Assembly (NCBI GenBank): GCA_027048495.1
Contig: JALTWS010000033.1
Coordinates: 1 to 41,161 of the forward strand
Source: Candidatus Azambacteria bacterium
GTDB lineage: Bacteria; Patescibacteriota; Minisyncoccia; GWC2-36-17; M10-OD1-4
Reading direction: 5' to 3'
Length of the DNA: 41,161 nt
Of this stretch, positions 17,530-25,739 are shown piece by piece. Positions within the stretch are counted from its first letter, which is position 1. Every line of letters begins with the position of its first letter. The notes under the pieces are model-generated. The model was not told the origin of the DNA, did no database searches, and was given only the letters and a program-made list of their open reading frames with translations. A program made the position numbers and the translations under genes.

Positions 17530-17877
17530 ATGTCAATGAAGTTTCTAGTTTTAACAATTTCAAACGCTCTTGCTTTGTTTTTGGCAGAATATTACATAGA
17601 CGGCGTGTCTTTGAGCGGAGGTTATTTAGAACTTTTTGTTGCCGCTTTTGTCATCGCTTTGGCAAACTTTTTGTTAAAACCGGGGCTTAAATTAATTTTT
17701 GGTCCGTTTATAATATTCAGCTTGGGACTTTTTGTTATTGTTATAAATATGCTTATTTTGTACATATCCGACTTGCTTTTGCCTCAGGTTGAATTTTCAG
17801 GATTTTCTGCATTATTTTTGACAACTTTGCTTTTGGGAATAATTAACTTTATAATTTCAATAGGATTTAAAAAATAA
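17530..17877 (+). CDS. Small membrane protein resembling the mycobacterial 4-TM 'phage holin' family (PF04020-like)
   Basis: Four hydrophobic segments, YYIDGVSLSGG...LANFLLKPGLKLI...INMLILYISDLLLP pattern. Confidence 0.75.
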   Translation: MSMKFLVLTISNALALFLAEYYIDGVSLSGGYLELFVAAFVIALANFLLKPGLKLIFGPFIIFSLGLFVIVINMLILYISDLLLPQVEFSGFSALFLTTLLLGIINFIISIGFKK

Positions 17878-17881
17878 AAAT

Positions 17882-18106
17882 ATGGCATTAAATATAATAC
17901 TTATAATAATATCTGTTGCGCTTACTGTTGTTATACTTCTTCAGCAAAAAAATGCTGGCGGAGGAGCTGTGTTTGGAGGAGGACAAGGAGGATCAGAAAG
18001 CATTTACCAGACAAGAAGAGGTTTTGACAAGTTTTTATTTATCGCAACAATAGTTTTATCTGCTTTGTTTATTGGAGTGGCTTTTGTAAGGTTGTTTTTA
18101 GCTTAA
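17882..18106 (+). CDS. secG: Preprotein translocase subunit SecG
   Basis: VILLQQKNAGGGAVFGGGQGGSESIYQTRRGFDKFLFIATIVLSALF. Confidence 0.93.
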   Translation: MALNIILIIISVALTVVILLQQKNAGGGAVFGGGQGGSESIYQTRRGFDKFLFIATIVLSALFIGVAFVRLFLA

Positions 18107-18112
18107 TATTAA

Positions 18113-18149
18113 GCAAACAAAAAAGCGATTTTTTCGCTTTTTTGTTTGC
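18113..18149 (+). terminator. Long-stem terminator after secG
   Basis: gcaaacaaaaaagcga-ttttt-tcgcttttttgtttgc, 16-bp perfect stem. Confidence 0.85.
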
Positions 18150-18239
18150 GCCACAATCCTAAAAACTATTACTAAAAAACAAAAAAAACAAAATAGATGG
18201 TGGCCGCTTTGGTTTCAATGGAGACAGTTGCCAAAAGTT

Positions 18240-19907
18240 ATGAGCAAAAAAGAAAAGCATTTAGTTGTTTTGTTTTTTTTGCTTGCTTTTTTATTTGGAG
18301 CAACCTCAATATGGAATATATATATTGTAAAAACAGAACAAATACCTGCATACGGAAAAAGATATACCGAAGCTCTTGTTGGAGGACCTCAATTTATAAA
18401 TCCATTGCTTATAACATCAAATGATGTTGACAGAGATGCATCAGAACTTATCTATTCAGGGCTTATGGACTATGATGCAAATGGAAACTTGGTTTTGGAT
18501 TTGGCATCATCTTATGAAATATCAGAAGACGGAAAAGAATACACATTTTATCTCAGAAAAGATGTTTTATGGCATGACGGAAAAAAATTTACAGCTGATG
18601 ATGTTGTGTTTACCATAAATTCTATACTTAACCCAGCATATCCAAGTCCGCTCAGATCATCTTGGCAGGGTATAAGAGTAGAAAAAATAGATGACTACAC
18701 AGTAAAATTTGTTTTAAAAAACCCTTATGCTCCGTTTTTGGAAAAAACAACTATTGGAATAATACCAAAGCATATTTGGGAAACTACAGAACCAAAAAAT
18801 ATAATACTTTCTCCAATAAATCTACAGCCAGTTGGAACAGGGCCGTTTGAGATTAAAAAAGCAATAAAAAACAAAGATGGGCAAATCACAGCGTTATTTT
18901 TCAAAGCAAACGATAAATACTACAAAAAAAGGCCTTACCTTGATGAAATAGCATTCTATTTTTACAACGATCAAGAACAAGCAATAAACGCATACCAAAA
19001 AGGAGAGGTTATGGGAATCTCCTTTATCTCACCAAAAAACAAATATCTTGTAGAGGACAAAGACACAAATATATACAAAATAAGCATACCAAAATATTTT
19101 TCTGTGTTTTTCAATCAAAACCAAAGCGTTATACTGTCAGATAAAAAAGTAAGAGAAGCGCTTTCTTATGCAACAGATAAAAAATATATTTTAGAAAGTA
19201 TTTTTGGAAATGAAGCTAAAGTTGTAGACTCCCCTATTCTTCCCACAATGAAAGAATACAACGACAATATAAAAAAATATGAATATTCTCTTAAAAAAGC
19301 AGAGGAAATTTTAGAAGAAGCTGGCTGGAAAGACCAAAACAAAGACGGCATAAGAGAAAAATCTTTATCCAAAGGAAAAGATCCTGTAAATTTAGAGATT
19401 ACAATAGCAACAAGCGATGTTTCTGATTTAGCAAAAACCGCAGAGATAATAAAATCACAATGGGAAAAAGTGGGAGTAAAAGTAAATATAGAAAACTATG
19501 ACATTGATGAGTTAAGGCAAAATATTATAAAATCAAGAAAATACGACGCTTTGATATTTGGAGAAGTATTATCTTTAAATCCTGATCCATTTGCCTTTTG
19601 GCATTCTTCGCAAAAAAAAGATCCAGGACTTAACCTTTCGCTTTATAGTAACAAAGATGTAGATAAACTTCTTGAAGAAGCAAGACAAGAAATGGACGAA
19701 CAAAAAAGAACTGAAAAATTAAAAGAATTTCAAAAAGAGCTAACCGATGATATACCAGCTATATTTTTGTTTTCTCCAACATACCTATATCCAGTCAATG
19801 AAAAAGTCAAAGGAATATCAATAAACAATGCAGTCTTGCCTTCAAAAAGGTTTGTAAATGTTCAGGACTGGTATATAAAAACCCAAAGAGTGCCAAAGAA
19901 AAAATAA
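18240..19907 (+). CDS. ABC-type peptide-binding protein (SBP_bac_5 family), TM-anchored (start trimmed to ATG 18240)
   Basis: INPLLITSNDVDRDASELIYSGLMDYDANGNLVLDLASSYEISEDGKEYTFYLRKDVLWHDGKKFTADDVVF. Confidence 0.93.
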   Translation: MSKKEKHLVVLFFLLAFLFGATSIWNIYIVKTEQIPAYGKRYTEALVGGPQFINPLLITSNDVDRDASELIYSGLMDYDANGNLVLDLASSYEISEDGKEYTFYLRKDVLWHDGKKFTADDVVFTINSILNPAYPSPLRSSWQGIRVEKIDDYTVKFVLKNPYAPFLEKTTIGIIPKHIWETTEPKNIILSPINLQPVGTGPFEIKKAIKNKDGQITALFFKANDKYYKKRPYLDEIAFYFYNDQEQAINAYQKGEVMGISFISPKNKYLVEDKDTNIYKISIPKYFSVFFNQNQSVILSDKKVREALSYATDKKYILESIFGNEAKVVDSPILPTMKEYNDNIKKYEYSLKKAEEILEEAGWKDQNKDGIREKSLSKGKDPVNLEITIATSDVSDLAKTAEIIKSQWEKVGVKVNIENYDIDELRQNIIKSRKYDALIFGEVLSLNPDPFAFWHSSQKKDPGLNLSLYSNKDVDKLLEEARQEMDEQKRTEKLKEFQKELTDDIPAIFLFSPTYLYPVNEKVKGISINNAVLPSKRFVNVQDWYIKTQRVPKKK

Positions 19908-19933
19908 AGCCTCTTTTTGTCAAAAGAGGCTTT
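19906..19933. terminator. Bidirectional terminator
   Basis: aaagcctctttt-tgtc-aaaagaggcttt. Confidence 0.8.
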
Positions 19934-20012
19934 TTTGTTGATCAAAAATAACAATTGCAACAAACAAAAAATGAACCAAAAACGACAAAAAAAGATCTCT
20001 TAAACAAAACAT
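19920..20012 (-). CDS. Candidate 30-aa membrane microprotein
   Basis: aaagaggaggttagctaccATG...; MFCLRDLFLSFLVHFLFVAIVIFDQQKSLF*; stop inside terminator stem. Confidence 0.45.
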   Translation of the reverse strand: MFCLRDLFLSFLVHFLFVAIVIFDQQKSLF

Positions 20013-20074
20013 GGTAGCTAACCTCCTCTTTTTTTGGTATATTTATAAGATACATAAAAAATTAAATTTTGTCC

Positions 20075-21388
20075 ATGGATATAGATAAAATATTTAAAGC
20101 ATACGATATAAGAGGTATTTACAAAAAAGACTTCACAAAAAAAGACATAGAAAAAATAGCAAAAGCAACAGCAACATTTTTAAATGCAAAAAAGATACTG
20201 GTTGCAATGGACGCAAGAAAATCATCTCCGGAAATTAAAAAAGAAGTTGCAAAAGCAATAACATCTTTGGGATATGATGTTTTAGATATAGGAGTATGCA
20301 CAACTCCTATGTTTAGCTGGGCAATAAACGACCAAAATCTTAAGGGTGGAATAATGATAACCGCATCCCACAATCCGGAAGAATATAACGGATTTAAAAT
20401 ATCAGCAAAAAAAGCAGAGCCAATAGGAAAAAACTCCGGGCTTTTAAAAATAAAGGAACTTGCCCAAAAAAACAATTTTAAAAAATCAAAAAATATTGGA
20501 AAAATAACCAAAAAAAACCTTACGGAAAAATATGTTAATTTTTTAGCATCTCATTCTGAAAAATTAGATTTTAACATAATTGCAGATTTTTCCTGTGGAG
20601 CTTCAAGTAAAATAGTAAAAAAATTATCTAAAAAACTTGGATTTAAACTAACTTCCCTTTGTGAAATGTCAGAGACACCAAAACACGAAGGAAATCCAGC
20701 AAAAGACAAAAACACAAAACACATAAAAGAAAAGATGAAGCAAAAAGAGTATGATTTGGGAGTAGCATTTGACACGGATGCAGACAGAGTATTTTTTTTC
20801 ACAAAAAAAGGAAAGAAAATAGACTCATCAGAAATAGCGGCTATGATTTCAGAAAGTTTTTCTGGCAAACAAACATTTGTCGGCAATGCAACTATTGGTA
20901 AAATTTTTGAAGACACAACAAAAAACAACGGACACAGATACATAAAAAGCAAAGTAGGCCATGTTTTTGTAAAGCAAGCAATGAAAAAGCATAATGCTGT
21001 TTTTGGAGCAGAGTCTTCCGGGCACTTTTATTTCAAAGACTTTTTTTATGCTGACTCTGCTGTATTTGCAATGCTAAAAGTGCTTAATATAATTAAGCAT
21101 TCAAAAAAAGATTTGCAAAGTCTAATAAAAAAATACGATAAATACAAAAGATCTGGGGAAATAAATTTAAAAATAAAAGACAAAAATCTTGCCATAAAAA
21201 AGATTCAACAAACATTTAAAAAAGGAAAAGTGTCAAAACTGGATGGGGTCTCAATTTATTTTGAAAATTTTTGGATAAACGCAAGAGCATCAAATACAGA
21301 AAATCTCCTCAGGATAAATATAGAAGCCAAAGATAAAAACACTTTAAAAAAAGTGCAAGCAAAACTAAAAGCTTTAAATTTGACATAA
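20075..21388 (+). CDS. manB: Phosphomannomutase/phosphoglucomutase
   Basis: FKAYDIRGIY, ITASHNPEEYNGFK, DTDADRVFF, GAESSGHFYF. Confidence 0.95.
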   Translation: MDIDKIFKAYDIRGIYKKDFTKKDIEKIAKATATFLNAKKILVAMDARKSSPEIKKEVAKAITSLGYDVLDIGVCTTPMFSWAINDQNLKGGIMITASHNPEEYNGFKISAKKAEPIGKNSGLLKIKELAQKNNFKKSKNIGKITKKNLTEKYVNFLASHSEKLDFNIIADFSCGASSKIVKKLSKKLGFKLTSLCEMSETPKHEGNPAKDKNTKHIKEKMKQKEYDLGVAFDTDADRVFFFTKKGKKIDSSEIAAMISESFSGKQTFVGNATIGKIFEDTTKNNGHRYIKSKVGHVFVKQAMKKHNAVFGAESSGHFYFKDFFYADSAVFAMLKVLNIIKHSKKDLQSLIKKYDKYKRSGEINLKIKDKNLAIKKIQQTFKKGKVSKLDGVSIYFENFWINARASNTENLLRINIEAKDKNTLKKVQAKLKALNLT

Positions 21389-21442
21389 AAAACATATTAT
21401 CTTAATATTGCATTGATTGTTCCATTGACAAAGGAGAGAAAA

Positions 21443-21739
21443 ATGCGAGTTTTTGCTCAAGTTGAAATAACAGAAAGGTACAAAAACAAAAACAAAAAAA
21501 TTTTCAGAAAAGAGCTAATGCCCAAAAGAAGCGACTGCTACAAGCCAACCATTCTTGGGCAACAAATAAAGCTTTTGGTTGGAAAAGAACTGGAAACATT
21601 TCTGATTGACAATGTATCTCCTTGGAGCGAGCTTGAACCTTTAAAACCAACAATAATATATTTAAAACCAAAAGTGCTCACTTCCCGATTTATACAAGAA
21701 TTTGAACAAGACAATCAATGGGAAGAGATAAAAGCATAA
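21443..21739 (+). CDS. Hypothetical protein (start trimmed to ATG 21443)
   Basis: SD aaaggagagaaaaATG; terminator after. Confidence 0.7.
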   Translation: MRVFAQVEITERYKNKNKKIFRKELMPKRSDCYKPTILGQQIKLLVGKELETFLIDNVSPWSELEPLKPTIIYLKPKVLTSRFIQEFEQDNQWEEIKA

Positions 21740-21741
21740 GA

Positions 21742-21767
21742 AAAAAGCCCTCATGTGAGGGCTTTTT
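21742..21767. terminator. Bidirectional terminator
   Basis: aaaaagccctca-tg-tgagggcttttt. Confidence 0.85.
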
Positions 21768-22101
21768 CTTTTTTGTTGTTGTTTTGTTTTTTATCAAGCT
21801 TTTTACAGAGCATTTCTGCGATTTTTTTTGAAGCGCTGACACTACCAAGCTTAAGGAGCTGTCCTAAAATATCGCCAACAACTTCATCGGACGCATAAGG
21901 AGCAACTCGGATCGCCATATTTGTCATAAAAATATTTTTTAAGCAATGCCTTGCCACTTTGTCTGCAACTTCAGAAGATGGCTTGAACTTTTCAACCAAA
22001 GAAACTGCAACATAAATATTTTTTGTGTTATAAAAAGCATCTTTGCTTTCTTCTAAAAGAAAGTCAATCACACTTCCCAAGCTTACCATATCGTCGTTCA
22101 T
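21751..22101 (-). CDS. Hypothetical alpha-helical protein (start trimmed to ATG 22101)
   Basis: SD-like aagggggaagcATG; MNDDMVSLGSVIDFLLEESKDAFYNTKNIYVAVSLVEKF. Confidence 0.7.
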   Translation of the reverse strand: MNDDMVSLGSVIDFLLEESKDAFYNTKNIYVAVSLVEKFKPSSEVADKVARHCLKNIFMTNMAIRVAPYASDEVVGDILGQLLKLGSVSASKKIAEMLCKKLDKKQNNNKKEKALT

Positions 22102-22183
22102 GCTTCCCCCTTTTTTTGTGTATGTCTTCAATACAAAAATTATCAAATATATTATTTTTGGTCAAACAAATATAAAAAACAAA

Positions 22184-22213
22184 ATCCCCGCAGCGCAATT
22201 GCGCTGCGGGGAT
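22184..22213 (-). terminator. 30-bp perfect GC-rich palindrome, terminator-like
   Basis: atccccgcagcgcaattgcgctgcggggat followed by tttt on the minus strand. Confidence 0.8.
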
Positions 22214-22228
22214 GTAGAATATGCCAAC

Positions 22229-22447
22229 TTACTTCATGACATATTCTACATGATACTTCCTGACTTGATTTTCTTCAAGCCAAGAACAATCCTTTTTACC
22301 ATCCTTGGTTATAACCCTGACACATTCCTTGTCTGGGTAAGTCATCTGAACAACTGGCATGTCCATGACCTGTTTTACAGCATTCAACGCGCCTACAAAC
22401 AGGCCAAGCACAAGCCCCAACCAAATAAGATTTGCTGTTTTTTTCAT
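22229..22447 (-). CDS. Small membrane-anchored protein, 72 aa
   Basis: SD taggaggtataaccgATG; N-terminal TM MKKTANLIWLGLVLGLFVGALNAV. Confidence 0.7.
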   Translation of the reverse strand: MKKTANLIWLGLVLGLFVGALNAVKQVMDMPVVQMTYPDKECVRVITKDGKKDCSWLEENQVRKYHVEYVMK

Positions 22448-22628
22448 CGGTTATACCTCCTACCTTTGAAACCATTAAAAATAAAACAACACACAACCCA
22501 ATAAACGATATCCCGCTAAACAGCATGCCGGGATAAAAAAACCTCGGTTCTTCACCTACAACGGCAATAGCCGCAAAGGCAACAATAAAAAAACAAGTAA
22601 AAAAGTCAACAAAAAATTCTCTGTTCAC
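22296..22628 (-). CDS. Small two-TM protein, GTG start; C-terminal part probably out of frame
   Basis: SD aaaggaggatatggaaaGTG; (M)NREFFVDFFTCFFIVAFAAIAVVGEEPRFFYPGMLFSGISFIGLCVVLFLMVSKVGG resembles the upstream 63-aa ORF. Confidence 0.5.
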   Translation of the reverse strand: MNREFFVDFFTCFFIVAFAAIAVVGEEPRFFYPGMLFSGISFIGLCVVLFLMVSKVGGITDEKNSKSYLVGACAWPVCRRVECCKTGHGHASCSDDLPRQGMCQGYNQGW

Positions 22629-22816
22629 TTTCCATATCCTCCTTTTAAGTCCTTGCAAACAACAAGGACCATCAATATTAGAGAAAATATTGATAGTCCT
22701 GCCGGCATCCAAAAAAGATCACCTCCTGAGAAAAAATCTCTCAGAGTAATAATCAAAAAAATAAGGAAAAAGAAAAACGAAAAAAAGAAATCAAATAAAA
22801 AGTCGATCCTGTTCAT
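22625..22816 (-). CDS. Small two-TM protein, 63 aa
   Basis: MNRIDFLFDFFFSFFFFLIFLIITLRDFFSGGDLFWMPAGLSIFSLILMVLVVCKDLKGGYGK; stop overlaps next GTG start. Confidence 0.6.
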   Translation of the reverse strand: MNRIDFLFDFFFSFFFFLIFLIITLRDFFSGGDLFWMPAGLSIFSLILMVLVVCKDLKGGYGK

Positions 22817-22854
22817 ATGTCTCTCCCACCCCTGAAAAACCCCGAGGCGCAGGT

Positions 22855-22940
22855 GTAGAGGTTGAACCTCTACGAAAATCCGTAAAAGTTGTAAGACTGT
22901 AGAGGTTGAACCTCTACATTTTTAGAGGTTGAACCTCTAC
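22855..22940. repeat. Three copies of a 19-nt palindrome
   Basis: gtagaggttgaacctctac at 22855-22873 and 22899-22917; ttagaggttgaacctctac at 22922-22940. Confidence 0.95.
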
Positions 22941-23113
22941 ATTTTTTACTATATCAAAGTGCAAAAATTTTTTATACTTTAACATATTTTTTAAATTATG
23001 TCAATGTTTGCAATGTGCAATGTCCAAGCACACAATAGTAGCCTTCATACATACTTAAAAACCATCTTTTAAGATGAAATTTTAAGCACAAACAAGCAAA
23101 TTACACCAACCCA

Positions 23114-23157
23114 ATTTTACTTAACTTTCTCACGATCGTGAGAAAGTTAAGTAAAAT
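23114..23157. repeat. 44-bp perfect palindrome with no spacer
   Basis: attttacttaactttctcacga|tcgtgagaaagttaagtaaaat. Confidence 0.95.
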
Positions 23158-23265
23158 AATCTAATAAATTTTTTGTACTTAAATTTACAATCTATGTTTT
23201 ATGTTTTATACTAAACCTTAAATGGCAAATTTTAAATCTTAAAAATTTTAAACTATAAATCTCAT

Positions 23266-24372
23266 ATGTCTTTTTCAATAGGAATAGTAGGGCTTCCAAA
23301 TGTAGGAAAGTCAACACTTTTTTCTGCGTTAACCAAAAATAAGGTAGATATCCAAAACTACCCGTTTTGCACTATTGATCCAAATGTCGGTATTGTCGAA
23401 GTTCCGGATCCAAGATTGGAAAAACTGGCAAAAATATCAAATTCCCAAAAAATAGTCCCAACGGTAATTGAGTTTGTAGATATTGCTGGACTTGTCCGCG
23501 GAGCCAGCAAAGGCGAAGGACTTGGAAACAAGTTTCTCTCACATATAAGAGAGGTTAAAGCAATATGCGAAGTCGTAAGGATATTTGAAGATGAAAACAT
23601 AACTCATGTTGACAAAAAAGTTGACCCTCTATCAGACATTGAAACCATAAACTTAGAGCTTGTGCTTGCAGACTTAGATACAATAAACAAACGCTTAGAG
23701 AAAACGGCAAGAGAAGCAAAAAGCGGAAACAAAGAAATAATAAAACAAAGAGAAATTCTGGAAAAATTTAAAAAACATTTAGAGCAAGAAAAAATGTTAA
23801 ACTCTCTTGAACTTGAAGATGAAGACGCAAAGATGGCAAAAGAACTGAATCTACTTACTCAAAAGCCAATTTTGTATGTTTTGAACAAAAAAATGGGAGG
23901 AAAAAACCTTGATGAACTAAACGACCAGAGATATCAAAAATTAATGGATTATTTTGAAAAAAACAATTTTAAATATATCATTTTAGACGCCGCTTTGGAG
24001 GCCGAGATGAATCAGCTGACAGAAAAAGAAAAAGAAGAATACAAAAAAGAATTTGGCATATCAGAAAAATCCGGACTTGATGAACTTATAAAACAAAGCT
24101 ACGAAATTTTAGGGCTTGTTACCTACCTAACAACCGGAGAGAAAGAAACCAAAGCTTGGACAACAAAAAAAGGATCCCCCGCTCCCGTTGCGGCAGCTCA
24201 AATTCACACCGATTTTGAAAAAAAATTTATAAAAGCAGAAATTGTAAAATATGATGATCTTATAAAATCAGGATCTTTTGCAAAAGCAAGAGAAAACGGT
24301 CTTTTGCAAACCAAGGGAAAAGAATACATAATCCAAGATGGGGATGTTGTAGAGTTTAAAATAGGACAATAA
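23266..24372 (+). CDS. ychF: Redox-regulated ATPase YchF/OLA1 family
   Basis: IGIVGLPNVGKSTLFSALTKNKVDIQNYPFCTIDPNVGIVEVPDPRL; C-terminal TGS-like region. Confidence 0.97.
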   Translation: MSFSIGIVGLPNVGKSTLFSALTKNKVDIQNYPFCTIDPNVGIVEVPDPRLEKLAKISNSQKIVPTVIEFVDIAGLVRGASKGEGLGNKFLSHIREVKAICEVVRIFEDENITHVDKKVDPLSDIETINLELVLADLDTINKRLEKTAREAKSGNKEIIKQREILEKFKKHLEQEKMLNSLELEDEDAKMAKELNLLTQKPILYVLNKKMGGKNLDELNDQRYQKLMDYFEKNNFKYIILDAALEAEMNQLTEKEKEEYKKEFGISEKSGLDELIKQSYEILGLVTYLTTGEKETKAWTTKKGSPAPVAAAQIHTDFEKKFIKAEIVKYDDLIKSGSFAKARENGLLQTKGKEYIIQDGDVVEFKIGQ

Positions 24373-24469
24373 AACAGTTATTTGAATTTTGGTTAATACA
24401 TAAAATTTTGTTGTTTACAGTAAATAAGTAATAAAAAACAGGATACTGTTTAAAGAACCGCAAAAAACC

Positions 24470-24498
24470 TTGATATTTTATAAATTTTGCTGTATTAT
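24470..24498 (+). promoter_or_regulatory. Candidate sigma70-type promoter for rpsF-ssb-rpsR
   Basis: TTGATA-17 nt-TATTAT, about 58 nt upstream of rpsF. Confidence 0.6.
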
Positions 24499-24555
24499 AC
24501 TGCTAAGACTTCAATTCGCCTTTGGTCTCTTAAAATTAACTAAAAATTAGATAAA

Positions 24556-25026
24556 ATGACAGACACAAACAAAAAAATATACGAACTTGCTTATTTTTTA
24601 TCGTCTTCAATAAACGAAGACGATGTTTTAAAGCATGTCCAAAAACTAAGGGAAATCTTGGCAAAGCACAATGCAGACATACAAAAAGAAGAATTGCCAA
24701 AAATTAGAACTCTTGCCTACCCAATAAGGCATGAAACTGAAGGATATTTTGGTTGGTTGCATTTTGAATGTCCTGTTGATAAAATAAAGGATATAAACAC
24801 AGCGTTACAAATGGAAAAAGATGTACTAAGGCATTTGATTATAGAAGTGACAAAAAAACAAGTCGCCCAAATGACAGCTCCAAAAGCTAATGTTAAAAAA
24901 CCAGAACCAAGCAAAGAAAGTAATGTAGATTCCGTATTAAAAGAAGGAGCAAAAAGTTATGTTGATGAGAATAAAGTAGATATAGAGTCGCTTGATGAAA
25001 AACTTGAAGAAATCTTAAATAAATAA
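24556..25026 (+). CDS. rpsF: Ribosomal protein bS6
   Basis: YELAYFLSSSINEDDVLKHVQKLREIL...RTLAYPIRHETEGYFGWLHFE; upstream of ssb-rpsR. Confidence 0.92.
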   Translation: MTDTNKKIYELAYFLSSSINEDDVLKHVQKLREILAKHNADIQKEELPKIRTLAYPIRHETEGYFGWLHFECPVDKIKDINTALQMEKDVLRHLIIEVTKKQVAQMTAPKANVKKPEPSKESNVDSVLKEGAKSYVDENKVDIESLDEKLEEILNK

Positions 25027-25036
25027 TTAAAAAAAC

Positions 25037-25453
25037 ATGAATCTCAACAAAGTATTGCTTATAGGAAATCTAACAAGAGATCCTGAATCAAAATCAACAA
25101 CAACAGGAAGAACTGTTACAACATTTACAATAGCAACCAACAGAATATGGACTGATCAAGACGGACAAAAACAGCAAAAAACAGAATTTCATAATATTGT
25201 CGCATGGGGAAAATTAGGAGATATATGCGCCCAATACCTAAAAAGAGGAACTTTAATATATGCTGAAGGAAGATTGGAAACAAGATCTTGGGATGGACAA
25301 GATGGAATTAAAAGATACAGAACAGAGATAATCCTTGAAAATATGCAAATGGGACCAAGATCACAAAACAATCAACTTCAAAAAGACGAAGATCTTCCAG
25401 ATCAAACCACAAATCAAGAAGAAGAAATAAGTATAGAGGATATTCCATTTTAA
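25037..25453 (+). CDS. ssb: Single-stranded DNA-binding protein
   Basis: MNLNKVLLIGNLTRDPESKSTTTGRTVTTFTIATNR; acidic tail ending EDIPF. Confidence 0.97.
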   Translation: MNLNKVLLIGNLTRDPESKSTTTGRTVTTFTIATNRIWTDQDGQKQQKTEFHNIVAWGKLGDICAQYLKRGTLIYAEGRLETRSWDGQDGIKRYRTEIILENMQMGPRSQNNQLQKDEDLPDQTTNQEEEISIEDIPF

Positions 25454-25472
25454 CAGTAACCTTAAAACAGCT

Positions 25473-25691
25473 ATGAACAACAACACAAAACATTGTCACT
25501 TTTGTGTCACAAACACAAAATGGATAGACTACAAAGATACAGAAACTTTAAAAAAATTCACATCAATGCAATACAAAATAATACCGCCAAAAAGGACAGG
25601 AACTTGCTCAAAGCATCAAAGAGAGTTGGCAAAAGCAATAAAAAGAGCAAGATTTATGTCTCTTTTGGGGTATACTGTACTAAAAAAATAA
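25473..25691 (+). CDS. rpsR: Ribosomal protein bS18
   Basis: CHFCVTNTKWIDYKDTETLKKFTSMQYKIIPPKRTGTCSKHQRELAKAIKRARFMSLLGY. Confidence 0.95.
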   Translation: MNNNTKHCHFCVTNTKWIDYKDTETLKKFTSMQYKIIPPKRTGTCSKHQRELAKAIKRARFMSLLGYTVLKK

Positions 25692-25692
25692 A

Positions 25693-25739
25693 AACCAAAA
25701 CAAAAAACGGTCGTGAAAAGACCGTTTTTTGTTTTGGTT
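25693..25739. terminator. Bidirectional terminator rpsR/recA
   Basis: 20-bp perfect arms aaccaaaacaaaaaacggtc / gaccgttttttgttttggtt, 7-nt loop. Confidence 0.9.

Noticed and set aside
17530-17877. Prophage signal from the holin-like protein
   Set aside because: This 4-TM family is widespread in bacterial chromosomes; no other phage genes adjoin it.
22855-22940. Possible CRISPR mini-array
   Set aside because: 19-nt perfectly palindromic units with irregular 25- and 4-nt spacing and no cas genes; not a CRISPR.
22817-23265. Possible oriC
   Set aside because: No clear cluster of TTATCCACA-type DnaA boxes and no dnaA/dnaN nearby; kept only as unexplained palindromes.
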